Shown here in pieces: positions 13,695 through 22,192 of a DNA stretch of 64,000 bases; the stretch's first letter is position 1; the number at the start of each line of letters is the position of its first letter. This DNA is from Microbacterium trichothecenolyticum (lineage in GTDB: Bacteria > Actinomycetota > Actinomycetes > Actinomycetales > Microbacteriaceae), in contig NZ_JAUTBF010000001.1 of NCBI RefSeq assembly GCF_030818955.1, positions 62,001-126,000 on the forward strand. Reading direction: 5' to 3'. A program made the position numbers and the translations under genes. Below the pieces are notes generated by a model. The model was not told where the DNA came from and ran no database searches. It saw nothing but the letters and a program-made list of their open reading frames with translations.

Positions 13695-16600
13695 GTGATC
13701 GGTGCCGACGGAGACGGTGCGGCATCCGTCGACCCGGCCGATCTGCGACTGTCCGAACCCGGCATCGTGGTGCGGCACGTCGCCGATCCCGAGCGCGACC
13801 GGATCCGCTCCGAGGCTGCGGCCCTGGGCGGGCGCTCGACGCTGCTGCGCTTCGACGACGCCCGCGACGCCGGCATCGACATCACCAAGGCCCACCCCGG
13901 ATCCCTGCCGCAGTTCATCACCGGCCGCGCGACCATGCTGTCCAACCTCTTCCGCGACGAGGTGGCGCTGCGCACGGCCCGTATGGCGGCCGAGCGCATC
14001 ACCGCCAAGAACGTCGAACTTCGCACCGCCCGTGGCCTTGAGCCCGTGCATCTGGCCGTGGGGCTCGCGGGCTGGAAGATCGGGGGAGTGGAGTGGTCGG
14101 CACCCGTGCTGCTGCGTCCGCTGGCGATCCGCCGCCATCACGGCGACTTCGAGTTGAAGCTGCACGGCGCGTTCGTGATGAACCCCGAGCTCGCCCGCGC
14201 ATTCCGCACGCATCTCGGCATCCAGATCGACAGTGCCGCCCTCGCCGGCCTCGCCTACGACCAGGGCGTCTTCAAGCCGCAGCCGGTGATCGATCACATC
14301 CGGCGCCTCACCATGCACGTGCCCACGTTCGTGGTGCACCCCCGGCTGATCATCTCGTCGTTCGCCGACGTCAGCTCCGGCATGGTGCGCGACACCCACG
14401 ATCTCGACGACACGCTGCTCAACGCCCTCGCCGGTCACCCCGACGATCGCGCGCGGGTCACGGTCCGCCCCGCCGACCCGGTGGTCGTCAGCCCCGACGA
14501 GCGTGCCCCGGCCGCCGACACGCTCCTGCTCGACGCCGACGCCGAGCAGGAGCGCGTGCTCGCGCGCATCTCGGCCGGGCACTCACTGGCGGTGCACACG
14601 CTGCCGGGCACCGGTGGCACCCAGACCGTCATCAACGCGATCGGCCAGCTCGTGCGCGACAACAAGCGCGTGCTCGTCGTCAGTGCGCGACGCTCGACGC
14701 TCGACGGCATCCGCCACCGTCTCGCCGGGGTGGGCCTGACCGGGCTCGCCGTCTCGCCGCACCACGTGCGCCGCGACCTCTTCCGCGCGATCGGCCGCAA
14801 CGAGAAGGCCGAGCAGCCCAAGGTGGCCGAGATCGACGATGCCCTCGTGCGCCTTCGCACCGTGCTGCGCGACTACCGCACGGCCGTGACCGAGCCGCAC
14901 CTGGCGCTGGGGGTCTCGGCGCTCGACGTGCTGCGCGCGCTCACCGCCCTGGCATCCCAGTCGCCGGCTCCCTCCACCGCGGCGCGCTTCGATCTGGCCA
15001 CGCTCGAGCGTCTCTCGGGCCGCCGCGACGCCGCCGCCCGCGCCCTGGCGATGGCCGCGCGACTGGGGGAGTTCCGTTTCGGTCCCGACGACTCGCCCTG
15101 GTACGGCGTGAGCTTCACCCGCACCGAAGACGCGCGCGCCGCCCACGACCTCGCCGGCAAGCTGCACGCGCAAGACGTTCCGCGGCTTCTCGAACGCGGG
15201 TACGAGCTGATCGCGCAGACGCGCATGCGGCCGTTCCAGACCGTTTCCGAGCTCGGGGCGTATCTGAAGCTGCTGCAGGGGATCCGCGAGTCGCTCGACC
15301 GCTTCAGCCCCAGCGTGTTCGAGCGCCCCCTGGGCGAACTCATCGACGCGCACTCGCCGCGCCGTGACGCCTCGGCGATGAGCGGCCCCAACCGCCGCCG
15401 TCTCAAGCGCCTGTCGAAGGAGTACGTGCGCCCGGGCGTGCACGTGCCCGACATGTACGAGGCTCTCGTGCGCATCCAGCAACAGCGCACGGAGTGGCAG
15501 CGCGTGGTCGAGGCCGGCGTCACGCCCGAGGTACCACTGGGCCTCGCCGACGTGCACGTCGCCTGGCAGCGCACCGATGCTCTGCTCGGCGAGCTCGATC
15601 AGATCCTCGGCCGCCAGGGCTCCGACCGTCTCGTCACCCTGCCGGTGCAGCGCCTGGTGCGCACGCTGGCGGGCCTCGCGGCCGAGTCGACCTTCTTCGA
15701 CAACCTCGTCGAGCGCGCGCAACTGCGCTCCGAGCTCGCGCGCCTGGGCCTGGAGCAGTTGCTGGTCGAACTCTCGGTGCGTCACGTTCCCGAGGAGCGC
15801 GTAGGCGCCGAGCTCGAGTTCGCCTGGTGGCAATCGGCTCTCGAGCACCTGCTGCGCACCGACCGTGCGCTGCTGGGGGCGAACACGAGCGTGGTCGACC
15901 GCCTCGAACGCGACTTCCGCCTCGTCGACGAGGCGCACGCCGCGGCGGCGGGGCCTCTCCTCGCCGCGCAACTGGCGACCCAGTGGCGCATCGGCATCGT
16001 CGACCACGCCGACGAGGCCGCGGCCCTCAAGCGCGCGTTGAAAGACGGTCTGCACACGGCGCAAGAGATCTCGGATGCCGCGCCCACCCTGCTGCGCACG
16101 CTCGCTCCGGTGTGGCTGGCGTCGCCGTACGAGGTGCCCGACGTGCCGTGGGACCTCGCGTTCGATGTCGTCATCATCGCGGATGCGGCAGCGCTCTGCC
16201 TCGCCGAGGCGACCCCGGCGCTGCGCCGTGCGCGCCAGGTCGTGCTCTTCGGCGACCCTGTCGTGCAGAAGCCCACCCCCTTCCGCGTGAGCGCGTCGAT
16301 CGCCCCCGCGGCCGATGACGCCGATGAGGTGCCCTTCGATCACGTCTCGGTCTTCGAGCGCGTCGCGGAGCTCTTCCCCGTCGAGACCCTCACCCGCAGC
16401 TACCGCGCCGGAGGCGAAGACCTCTCGCAGCTGGTGAACGACGCGTTCTACGGCGGCGAGATCGTGTCGCTGCCGTGGGCGGGGTCGTACCTGGGACGCG
16501 GCAGCCTCAGCGTCGACTACGTCGAGGGCGGTGTGGGTGCGCCCGATCCCGTCAGCGGTGCGGTCGAGAGCCCCGACGCCGAGGTGGCCCGCGTGGTCAC

Positions 16601-17399
16601 GCTCGTCGTCGAGCACGCGGTCAACCGGGCGTCGGAGTCGCTCATGGTCGTCACGGCCAGTCGTCGCCACGCCGAACGCGTGCGGGCGTCGGTGGTGAGC
16701 GCGCTGGCGGGCCGGTCCGACGTGGCCGAGTTCGTCTCGCGCGACGCGGCGGAGCCGTTCTCGGTGCTCACCCTCGAGGAGTCCGTGGCCGAGAGCCGCG
16801 ATCGCGTGATCTTCTCGCTCGGGTTCGGGCTCACCCGTCACGGGCGCGTGCTCAGTGATTTCGGCGACCTGTCGACCCCCGACGGCGAGCGTCTGCTGAC
16901 GGTGGGCATGACCCGCGCGCGCCGCTCGATGGTCATCGTGTCGTCGATCCGCCCGTCGGCCTTCGACGACGGTCGTCTCGAGCACGGTGCGGCCACCCTG
17001 ATGGGGATCCTGGGCAGCATCGCCGCCCGCGGCCGTGAGAGCCGCCTCGAAGACCTCGCCGATCCTCTCACCCGTGCCCTCGCGCGCGAACTCCGTCGGC
17101 TCGGGGTCGAGGTCGACGTCGACTACCGCGGATTGCTGCCGCTGGTCGCGCGCTACCAGGGCAGGGCCGTGGTCGCCGAGAGCGATCCCGAGACGATCGG
17201 GGAGTCCCTGCGCGAGACGCTGCGCCTACGCCCGCAGATCCTGCGCCGCCTCGGCTGGCATTACGTGCGTGTGCACGCGTTCGACCTGTACAGCGACCCC
17301 GCCGGCGTGGCCGCGCGCATCGCGGAGTTGCTGGGGGCGGCACCCGATGAGGGCGGGTCGCCCGACACCACGACCGAGCCCCTCGATCTGTCGGGCTGA
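13695..17399 (+). CDS. Large helicase-like ATPase-fold protein with degenerate P-loop and C-terminal endonuclease-like domain
   Basis: This 1,234-residue protein has the layout of actinobacterial SF1 (Upf1-like) helicases: an N-terminal domain, a P-loop region near residue 300, a long helical insertion (about 400-800), a second RecA-like part with YRAGGEDLSQLVNDAFYGG (about 900) and a final alpha/beta domain resembling the MTES_1575 restriction-endonuclease-like domain (about 1140-1220). The nucleotide motifs are degenerate. Walker A is PGTGGTQT, with Gly308 where Lys is expected, and the Walker B box reads VVIIADAA (825-832) instead of DEA. It may bind DNA or nucleotide without hydrolysis. 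GAGGAGAG precedes the GTG at 13695. I do not know its biological role. Confidence 0.82.
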   Translation: MIGADGDGAASVDPADLRLSEPGIVVRHVADPERDRIRSEAAALGGRSTLLRFDDARDAGIDITKAHPGSLPQFITGRATMLSNLFRDEVALRTARMAAERITAKNVELRTARGLEPVHLAVGLAGWKIGGVEWSAPVLLRPLAIRRHHGDFELKLHGAFVMNPELARAFRTHLGIQIDSAALAGLAYDQGVFKPQPVIDHIRRLTMHVPTFVVHPRLIISSFADVSSGMVRDTHDLDDTLLNALAGHPDDRARVTVRPADPVVVSPDERAPAADTLLLDADAEQERVLARISAGHSLAVHTLPGTGGTQTVINAIGQLVRDNKRVLVVSARRSTLDGIRHRLAGVGLTGLAVSPHHVRRDLFRAIGRNEKAEQPKVAEIDDALVRLRTVLRDYRTAVTEPHLALGVSALDVLRALTALASQSPAPSTAARFDLATLERLSGRRDAAARALAMAARLGEFRFGPDDSPWYGVSFTRTEDARAAHDLAGKLHAQDVPRLLERGYELIAQTRMRPFQTVSELGAYLKLLQGIRESLDRFSPSVFERPLGELIDAHSPRRDASAMSGPNRRRLKRLSKEYVRPGVHVPDMYEALVRIQQQRTEWQRVVEAGVTPEVPLGLADVHVAWQRTDALLGELDQILGRQGSDRLVTLPVQRLVRTLAGLAAESTFFDNLVERAQLRSELARLGLEQLLVELSVRHVPEERVGAELEFAWWQSALEHLLRTDRALLGANTSVVDRLERDFRLVDEAHAAAAGPLLAAQLATQWRIGIVDHADEAAALKRALKDGLHTAQEISDAAPTLLRTLAPVWLASPYEVPDVPWDLAFDVVIIADAAALCLAEATPALRRARQVVLFGDPVVQKPTPFRVSASIAPAADDADEVPFDHVSVFERVAELFPVETLTRSYRAGGEDLSQLVNDAFYGGEIVSLPWAGSYLGRGSLSVDYVEGGVGAPDPVSGAVESPDAEVARVVTLVVEHAVNRASESLMVVTASRRHAERVRASVVSALAGRSDVAEFVSRDAAEPFSVLTLEESVAESRDRVIFSLGFGLTRHGRVLSDFGDLSTPDGERLLTVGMTRARRSMVIVSSIRPSAFDDGRLEHGAATLMGILGSIAARGRESRLEDLADPLTRALARELRRLGVEVDVDYRGLLPLVARYQGRAVVAESDPETIGESLRETLRLRPQILRRLGWHYVRVHAFDLYSDPAGVAARIAELLGAAPDEGGSPDTTTEPLDLSG

Positions 17400-17405
17400 G
17401 CGGCG

Positions 17406-17672
17406 ATGAGCGAGATCCCGGATGCCGGGGGAGCCGCCGTCCCGTCCGAGGCCCCGCCCGCACCGGTCGAGGTGGGCGGTTACGGCGTCCACGCCGCGCG
17501 GCAGCCGGTCGTACGGGTGCGCGGTGCGCGGCGCGCGAGGTTGATGCCGGCGCCGGGGACGACCGCCGAGCCGGCACCCTCTGACGACCCCGAGCGTGGC
17601 GCGGCGACCGCGCCCGTGGCATCCGGACCCAACGACGACCGCATGCGGCGCGACGTCCCCCCGCACTACTGA
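17406..17672 (+). CDS. Small Pro/Ala-rich hypothetical protein
   Basis: This 88-residue, probably disordered protein begins six bases after the stop of the helicase-like gene, so the two are likely co-transcribed. The body is rich in Ala, Pro and Arg. The C-terminal tail GPNDDRMRRDVPPHY resembles a conserved tail (NDxRLxxDxPPHY/W) that I associate with small actinobacterial proteins, which is the main reason to accept it as a real gene. It has no membrane segment. The function is unknown. Confidence 0.6.
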   Translation: MSEIPDAGGAAVPSEAPPAPVEVGGYGVHAARQPVVRVRGARRARLMPAPGTTAEPAPSDDPERGAATAPVASGPNDDRMRRDVPPHY

Positions 17673-17676
17673 CGCA

Positions 17677-17733
17677 CGACAGACGACGATCCGCGGCGAG
17701 GAGGTCGTCCCCGGCGCGGATCGTCGTCTGTCG
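17677..17733. terminator. Strong bidirectional terminator
   Basis: A perfect 19-bp stem (17677-17695 with 17715-17733, core GACGATCCGCG/CGCGGATCGTC) encloses a 19-base loop. It separates the plus-strand small gene from convergent mscL. Confidence 0.8.
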
Positions 17734-17741
17734 ATGGCCCG

Positions 17742-18164
17742 TCAGGCCTTGTCGTTCTGCCGCTCCAGCAGGTCGCGGATCTGCACGAGCAGCTCCTGCT
17801 CGGTCGGCAGCTTCGGCTCCTCGGTGGCGGCGGCGCCGACACCGGCGCGGGCGGCGGCGATCGCCTTCCAGCGGTTCATCGGGTACACGAACACGAGGTA
17901 CACCACGATGGCGACGGCGAAGAAGCTGATGATCGCGGTGAGCAGGTTCCCGAGGGGGAACACGACCTGCTGGCCGTAGATGCCCGTGATGGTGGGGCCG
18001 ACCTCGCCGTTGTCGGCGGGCTTGTAGAAGACCTCGATGAGCGGGTTGATGACCGCGCTGACGATCGCGTTGACGACGGCCGTGAACGCCGCGCCGATGA
18101 CCACGGCGACGGCGAGGTCGATGACGTTTCCGCGGAGGATGAACTCCTTGAATCCCTTGATCAT
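17742..18164 (-). CDS. mscL: Large-conductance mechanosensitive channel MscL
   Basis: This 140-residue protein is a standard MscL, the pentameric emergency valve that opens under membrane tension during hypo-osmotic shock. It starts with MIKGFKEFILRGNVIDLAVAVVIGAAF (amphipathic N-helix plus first membrane helix), has the pore-lining small-residue pattern, a periplasmic loop of about 30 residues, a second membrane helix (about 65-95) and a C-terminal helical bundle with QELLVQIRDLLERQ. GGGGAG lies eight bases upstream of the start at 18164; the longer frame adds a basic stretch foreign to the family. It is downstream of an FmdB-like gene and the folate gene on the same strand. Confidence 0.97.
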   Translation of the reverse strand: MIKGFKEFILRGNVIDLAVAVVIGAAFTAVVNAIVSAVINPLIEVFYKPADNGEVGPTITGIYGQQVVFPLGNLLTAIISFFAVAIVVYLVFVYPMNRWKAIAAARAGVGAAATEEPKLPTEQELLVQIRDLLERQNDKA

Positions 18165-18198
18165 GTCTTGGCTCCCCTCTGGCCGCCCCGATCCGGGC

Positions 18199-18480
18199 TC
18201 AGGATGCCGGGGAGGGGGCGGACGTCTTCGTTTCCGACTTCGATGATGTCGAAGAAGACGAGGAGCTGCCACCGCTTGCGCTCGACGAGCCGTTCGACGA
18301 CGAGGTGCGCGAATCGGTGCGGTAGAACCCCGATCCGTTGAAGGTGACGCCGATGGATCCGTACTGCTTGCGCACCTCGCCGGCGCATTCGGGGCACTCG
18401 GTCAGAGCGGCGTCCGAGAACGACTGCACCGCGTCGAAGCGGTGGCCGCACTGCTTGCAGGCATAGGAGTACGTGGGCAT
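18199..18480 (-). CDS. FmdB-family zinc ribbon protein
   Basis: This 93-residue protein begins MPTYSYACKQCGHRFDAVQSFSD, the diagnostic FmdB/CxxC zinc ribbon, with the second pair CPEC about 22 residues later, so one zinc ion should bind C9-C12 and the second CxxC. FNGSGFYRTD follows, also typical. The C-terminal third is a low-complexity Ser/Gly tail that is probably disordered. The family is annotated as putative regulatory from FmdB of methylotrophs, but its role here is not known. AAGGAA precedes the ATG. Confidence 0.9.
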   Translation of the reverse strand: MPTYSYACKQCGHRFDAVQSFSDAALTECPECAGEVRKQYGSIGVTFNGSGFYRTDSRTSSSNGSSSASGGSSSSSSTSSKSETKTSAPSPAS

Positions 18481-18499
18481 GAGGGTTCCTTCGGGTGGT

Positions 18500-19097
18500 T
18501 CAGGCGGAGGGCGCGGACAGGGGCACCGTGCGCGTCGGGGTGACCACGCCCGTGACGGGTTGGTCGTGCACGTCACGCGGGACGTCGTCGAGCAGCTCGG
18601 AGTCGAAGATCACCGCGTACACCGGCGGGCACTTCTCCATCGAGCCGAGGGTCTTGTCGAAGTATCCGCGGCCCCAGCCGAGGCGCATGCCCCGCTGGTC
18701 GACGGCGGCGGCGGGGATGATGAGCAGATCGACGTCGTTGACGGCGATGGGCCCCAGAACCTCTCCGACGGGCTCGGGGAGGCCGAACAGGCCCTCGCCG
18801 ATCTCGGCGTCGGGGGTGGCCACGCTCCAGTCGAGCAGACCGTCTTCGCGAGAGATGGGGAGCAGGACCCGGATGCCACGGGCCACCGCCTCGGCGACGA
18901 ACGCGTGCGTGCCGGGCTCGGTGGGCGTCGACAGGAAGCACGAGACGCTGCGGGCCCCCAGCCGGGCCACGAGCTCGTCGAGTTGGCGCTTCACACCGAC
19001 CCTCGGCCTCGTCGCGAGCGTGAGCGGACATGGTCTGGCGACGTTCGCGCAGATCTGCGCGCAGTGCGCGCTTGGCCTGCTCGATGCGATCCGGCAT
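18500..19097 (-). pseudogene. 5-formyltetrahydrofolate cyclo-ligase, disrupted by an apparent +1 frameshift
   Basis: The enzyme converts 5-formyl-THF to 5,10-methenyl-THF with ATP. The N-terminal part (MPDRIEQAKRALRADLRERRQTMSAH, from the ATG at 19097) is in one frame, while the rest (KRQLDELVARLGARSVSCFLSTPTEPGTHAF through RLGWGRGYFDKTL) is in another, ending at 18500. The join falls at the CCC run 19000-19002 (GGG on the coding strand); removing one G restores AEVGVKRQL. The body with the conserved RLGWGRGYFD motif is intact. An ATG at 19105 in the body frame could give a product with a foreign N-terminus. Single-base sequence error or recent mutation are both possible. Confidence 0.8.
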
Positions 19098-19144
19098 GCG
19101 GTCATTGTACGTGCGTCGCCGCGCCGGGTGTCGTCGGACCCCGC

Positions 19145-19150
19145 TAGGGT
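19145..19150 (+). promoter_or_regulatory. -10 element (TAGGGT) of a leaderless galU promoter
   Basis: TAGGGT is followed by six bases and then the ATG at 19157. The spacing predicts transcription starting on that ATG, which decides for 19157 over the in-frame ATG at 19151, and there is no ribosome site. Confidence 0.6.
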
Positions 19151-19156
19151 ATGCCC

Positions 19157-20047
19157 ATGCCTCATAAGCCCTTCAAGGCCGTCATTCCGGCCGCTGGACT
19201 CGGTACGCGCTTCCTTCCGGCCACCAAGGCCATGCCCAAAGAGATGCTGCCGGTCGTGGACAAACCGGCCATCCAGTACGTCGTCGAAGAAGCGACGGGT
19301 GCCGGTATCGCCGACGTGCTGATCATCATCGGCCGCAACAAGAACAACATCGCCAACCACTTCGACTCGATGCCCGAGCTCGAGGCCAAGCTCCGCGAGA
19401 AGGGCGACAGCGACAAGCTCGCCAAGGTCGAGCACTCGTCCGACCTCGCCGACGTGCACATGGTGCGTCAAGGAGAGCCCAAGGGCCTCGGCCACGCCGT
19501 TCTGCGCGCCCGCAGCCACGTGGGCGACCACCCCTTCGCCGTCCTGCTCGGCGACGACCTCATCGACGAGCGCGACCCGCTGCTCACCAAGATGTTGGAG
19601 GAGTACGACAAGCGGGGCGCCACCGTCATCGCGCTGATGGAGGTCGACCCCGAGCACATCCACCTGTACGGTGTCGCCGCCGTCGAGCCGACGGACGACG
19701 ACGGCGTGGTGAAGGTCACGAAGCTCGTCGAGAAGCCGAAGGCCGAAGACGCCCCCTCCAATCTCGCGATCATCGGCCGCTACGTGCTCGGCCCCGACGT
19801 GTTCGACATCCTCGAGCGCACCGAGCCGGGCAAGGGTGGCGAGATCCAGCTGACCGACGCGCTCGAAGAGCTCGCGACCGGTGGCGGCGAGGGCGGCGGA
19901 GTCTACGGCGTCGTCTTCCGTGGCCGTCGTTACGACACCGGTGACCGCGTCGACTACATCAAGGCCATCGTGCAGCTTGCGTCCGACCGTGACGATCTCG
20001 GTCCGGCGCTGCGCCCGTGGTTCAAGGAGTTCGCGGCGGGTCTGTGA
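19157..20047 (+). CDS. galU: UTP-glucose-1-phosphate uridylyltransferase GalU
   Basis: This 296-residue nucleotidyltransferase makes UDP-glucose from UTP and glucose-1-phosphate for cell-wall and glycolipid synthesis. The start HKPFKAVIPAAGLGTRFLPATKAMPKEMLPVVDKPAIQYVVEEA contains the nucleotide-binding GLGTRFLPATK loop, followed by LLGDDLID (metal-binding Asp) and GRYVLGPDVFDIL. The ATG at 19157 fits a leaderless promoter (TAGGGT six bases upstream); an ATG six bases earlier would remove the exact spacing. The downstream acetyltransferase overlaps its stop by four bases, so the two form an operon. GalU here is upstream of a general set of genes and not of an obvious polysaccharide cluster. 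Confidence 0.96.
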   Translation: MPHKPFKAVIPAAGLGTRFLPATKAMPKEMLPVVDKPAIQYVVEEATGAGIADVLIIIGRNKNNIANHFDSMPELEAKLREKGDSDKLAKVEHSSDLADVHMVRQGEPKGLGHAVLRARSHVGDHPFAVLLGDDLIDERDPLLTKMLEEYDKRGATVIALMEVDPEHIHLYGVAAVEPTDDDGVVKVTKLVEKPKAEDAPSNLAIIGRYVLGPDVFDILERTEPGKGGEIQLTDALEELATGGGEGGGVYGVVFRGRRYDTGDRVDYIKAIVQLASDRDDLGPALRPWFKEFAAGL

Positions 20048-20685
20048 CCCGAGTGGATGCCATGGACCTGTCGGTTCCCCGGCGGCATGGAGAGATCTCG
20101 ATCCGCCTCATCCGCAACCGCGACGCGCGCGTCCTTCAGCAGCAGCTGATCGACAACCGCTCGTGGTTGCGGCGGTGGGAGGCGACGAGTCCCGACGGAC
20201 CGGTGTCGTTCGACATGCGCCTCGGCATCCGTCGTCTTCTGCAGCAGTACCGTGACGGCCTCGGCGTCCCCTTCGTGATGGCGTGGGACGACGAGGTCGC
20301 CGGGCAGTTGAACGTGTGGGGCGTCGCCCGCGGCTCGCTCGCCTCGGCGACGATCGGGTACTGGGTGGCCGAGGAGTTCGCCGGGCGCAACATCACCACC
20401 GTGAGCGTGGCCATGGCCACCGACGTGTGCTTCACCGATCTCAACCTGCACCGTGTCGAGATCTGCATCCGTCCCGAGAACAACGCCAGCCTGCGCGTGG
20501 TCGAGAAGCTCGGCTTCCGATACGAGGGTCTGCGCCGGCGGTACATCCACATCGACGGTGACTGGCGCGATCACTACGCCTTCGCCCTCGTGCGCGAAGA
20601 GGTTCCCCACGGAGTGCTGGATCGGTGGACGCGGGGTCAGGTGCCGCCGGATGCGGCGCGCGTTCCGTCCGCTGACCGTCTTTGA
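20044..20685 (+). CDS. GNAT family N-acetyltransferase, RimJ-like
   Basis: This 213-residue acetyltransferase belongs to the RimJ/RimL group. Visible features are the N-terminal LRLIRNRDA pattern (here IRLIRNRDARVL), VAGQLNVWGVA, YWVAEEFAGRNITT (acetyl-CoA loop), HRVEICIRPENNASLRVVEKLGFRYEG and the final RDHYAFALVREE. It likely acetylates the N-terminus of a protein, such as a ribosomal protein, although this is inference from the subgroup. The GTG at 20044 overlaps the galU stop (GTGA); an ATG at 20062 is the alternative start. Confidence 0.92.
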   Translation: MTRVDAMDLSVPRRHGEISIRLIRNRDARVLQQQLIDNRSWLRRWEATSPDGPVSFDMRLGIRRLLQQYRDGLGVPFVMAWDDEVAGQLNVWGVARGSLASATIGYWVAEEFAGRNITTVSVAMATDVCFTDLNLHRVEICIRPENNASLRVVEKLGFRYEGLRRRYIHIDGDWRDHYAFALVREEVPHGVLDRWTRGQVPPDAARVPSADRL

Positions 20686-20750
20686 GTGAAACCGGCGCGA
20701 GTCTCGGCACGACACGCGGGCGGATGCCGAGGTGTGATCTCTCGGTGACC

Positions 20751-20756
20751 TACCTT
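20751..20756 (+). promoter_or_regulatory. -10 element (TACCTT) of a leaderless promoter
   Basis: TACCTT is followed by exactly six bases (TGACGC) and the ATG at 20763, the same geometry as for galU and the second lsr2. No ribosome site precedes the gene. Confidence 0.5.
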
Positions 20757-20762
20757 TGACGC

Positions 20763-21833
20763 ATGGGTGGCCAGGTGCTGAGCGGTGGGGTGATCGTCTT
20801 CGTCGCGGTCGCCCTCTGGTTGGTCTATCTCTTGCCCTCGTGGCAGAGCAAACACCGCTTCACCTCGGCCGAGCGAAATGCCGTGCGCCTCAACCAGGCG
20901 TTGCGTGTTCTCGCCGAGACGGCCGAGACGCCCCGCGAGGTCCGTCTCGAGCTGACGACTCGCACCGCCCACCAGCAGCAGAAGCTCGCCCGCCAGATAC
21001 GGGCGCAGAAGGCTCAGACCGAGCTCGCGGCCGCCAAGGCCCGTCTCGAGGTCGCGCGGCTCGAGAACGCCCGTGACCGCGACGTCGTGAAGGAGCAGCG
21101 CGCCGCCGCGCTCGAGCTCGCCCGCGCCGAGCGTGCCGCCGCCGTCGAGGTTGCTCGCGCCGAACGTGCGGCCGCCCTGCAGACGGCCCGTGCCGAACGA
21201 GCAGCCGCGCTCGAGCGTGCGCACGCGCAACGCGCCGCTGCCGTCGCTCGGCCCGAACTGCGGCGCGCGCGTGCTCGTCGTCGTTTCCGTCTGTCGGTGA
21301 CCGCGCTCGGTTCCGCCGGACTCATCGCCTCGAGCATCGGCACCGCGCAGGTCGTTGCGGGAGCGGCGCCGGTTCTGCTCGTCGCCGGTTCCGCGGTGGT
21401 GCTGGCTTCGCTCGTCCTTCTGCGCCGCGTGTCGGTCGTCGCGCGGCGCGCCGCCGTACCTGCCACGGTGACCGCTGCCGCGCGCGTTGCGGCCGAGGTG
21501 CAGGATGTCGTTCTCACTCCCAAACCGCGCCCCACGTGGACGCCGCGTGAACTGCCGCGCCCGCTCGTGGCCTCGACGGGCTCTCGCGCGGCCGCGGTCG
21601 TCGACGAGCAGCTCGCCCGCGAGGCGCTGCGCGCCGCCGCCCGCGAAGAGGCCGCGCGCGAGATCGCCGCGCAGCAGGCGCCCACCCCCATCGAGACGGC
21701 GCGGCCCGCGGCCGCTCCCGCTCCCGCTGCCGCCGCCCCCGCGTCGCCGTACGCGACCATGGGGTACGTCGACGACAGTGAGATTCAAGAGCACGTGCAG
21801 CGGTTGCTGGATCGCCGCGTCGTCGGCGCTTGA
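20763..21833 (+). CDS. Membrane protein with hendecad coiled-coil repeats
   Basis: This 356-residue protein has one N-terminal membrane helix (about 8-27, ending in LLPSW), a long charged coiled coil (about 60-175), a pair of membrane helices (about 178-225) and an Ala/Pro-rich C-terminal tail. Within the coil, four tandem 11-residue units of the form xxARAERAAAx lie at residues 118-161. The tail ends in a short conserved-looking segment (YVDDSEIQEHVQRLLDRR). It resembles membrane-anchored structural proteins but I do not recognise a named family. The start follows a leaderless promoter. Confidence 0.75.
   Translation: MGGQVLSGGVIVFVAVALWLVYLLPSWQSKHRFTSAERNAVRLNQALRVLAETAETPREVRLELTTRTAHQQQKLARQIRAQKAQTELAAAKARLEVARLENARDRDVVKEQRAAALELARAERAAAVEVARAERAAALQTARAERAAALERAHAQRAAAVARPELRRARARRRFRLSVTALGSAGLIASSIGTAQVVAGAAPVLLVAGSAVVLASLVLLRRVSVVARRAAVPATVTAAARVAAEVQDVVLTPKPRPTWTPRELPRPLVASTGSRAAAVVDEQLAREALRAAAREEAAREIAAQQAPTPIETARPAAAPAPAAAAPASPYATMGYVDDSEIQEHVQRLLDRRVVGA
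21114..21245 (+). repeat. Four tandem 33-bp repeats coding 11-residue units
   Basis: Units ELARAERAAAV, EVARAERAAAL, QTARAERAAAL and ERAHAQRAAAV follow each other without spacers. Eleven-residue periodicity is typical of straight hendecad coiled coils. Repeat number could vary between strains by slippage. Confidence 0.8.
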
Positions 21834-21926
21834 TTCGGCGGTATGCCCAGAGCGGCATGCGGTCGTGCGACCGCCCGTGCCGGTTCGGAGCAGCGCGATC
21901 AGCGTGATAGTGTTGACGAGGTTTCC

Positions 21927-21999
21927 GGGCCTGTGGCGCAGTTGGTAGCGCGCCTCGTTCGCATCGAGGAGGTCAGGGGTTCGAATCCCCTCAGGTCCA
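21927..21999 (+). tRNA. tRNA-Ala (CGC anticodon)
   Basis: The cloverleaf folds completely: acceptor GGGCCTG/CAGGTCC with one G-U pair, D stem GCGC, anticodon stem CCTCG/CGAGG with loop TTCGCAT (anticodon CGC, reads GCG), variable loop AGGTC, and T stem AGGGG/CCCCT with TTCGAAT. Discriminator A is at 21999; the next bases are CC rather than a full CCA, so the end is added after transcription. A rho-independent hairpin follows directly. Confidence 0.95.
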
Positions 22000-22006
22000 C
22001 CGACTG

Positions 22007-22048
22007 AAAGCCCGACCAGACACACGAAAGTGCGTCTGGTCGGGCTTT
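22007..22048 (+). terminator. Terminator of tRNA-Ala
   Basis: A 19-bp stem with one mismatch (22007-22025 with 22030-22048, core GCCCGACCAGAC/GTCTGGTCGGGC) encloses the tetraloop GAAA and ends in CTTTCCTC. It lies eight bases after the tRNA. The 144 bases from here to the MFS remnant hold nothing I recognise. Confidence 0.9.
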
Positions 22049-22192
22049 CCTCATTCCCTATCGGGACATGCCTGGGCACGTTCCAGCCCTCTCGGGTCAA
22101 CGCGATCTCCGCCGAGCGGGGAGTCGCTCGCAGACCGGGCTTTCGCTGATACCCCCGTTTCAGGCCACTCCCTTTCCGGCTCCTTGCAGTCG

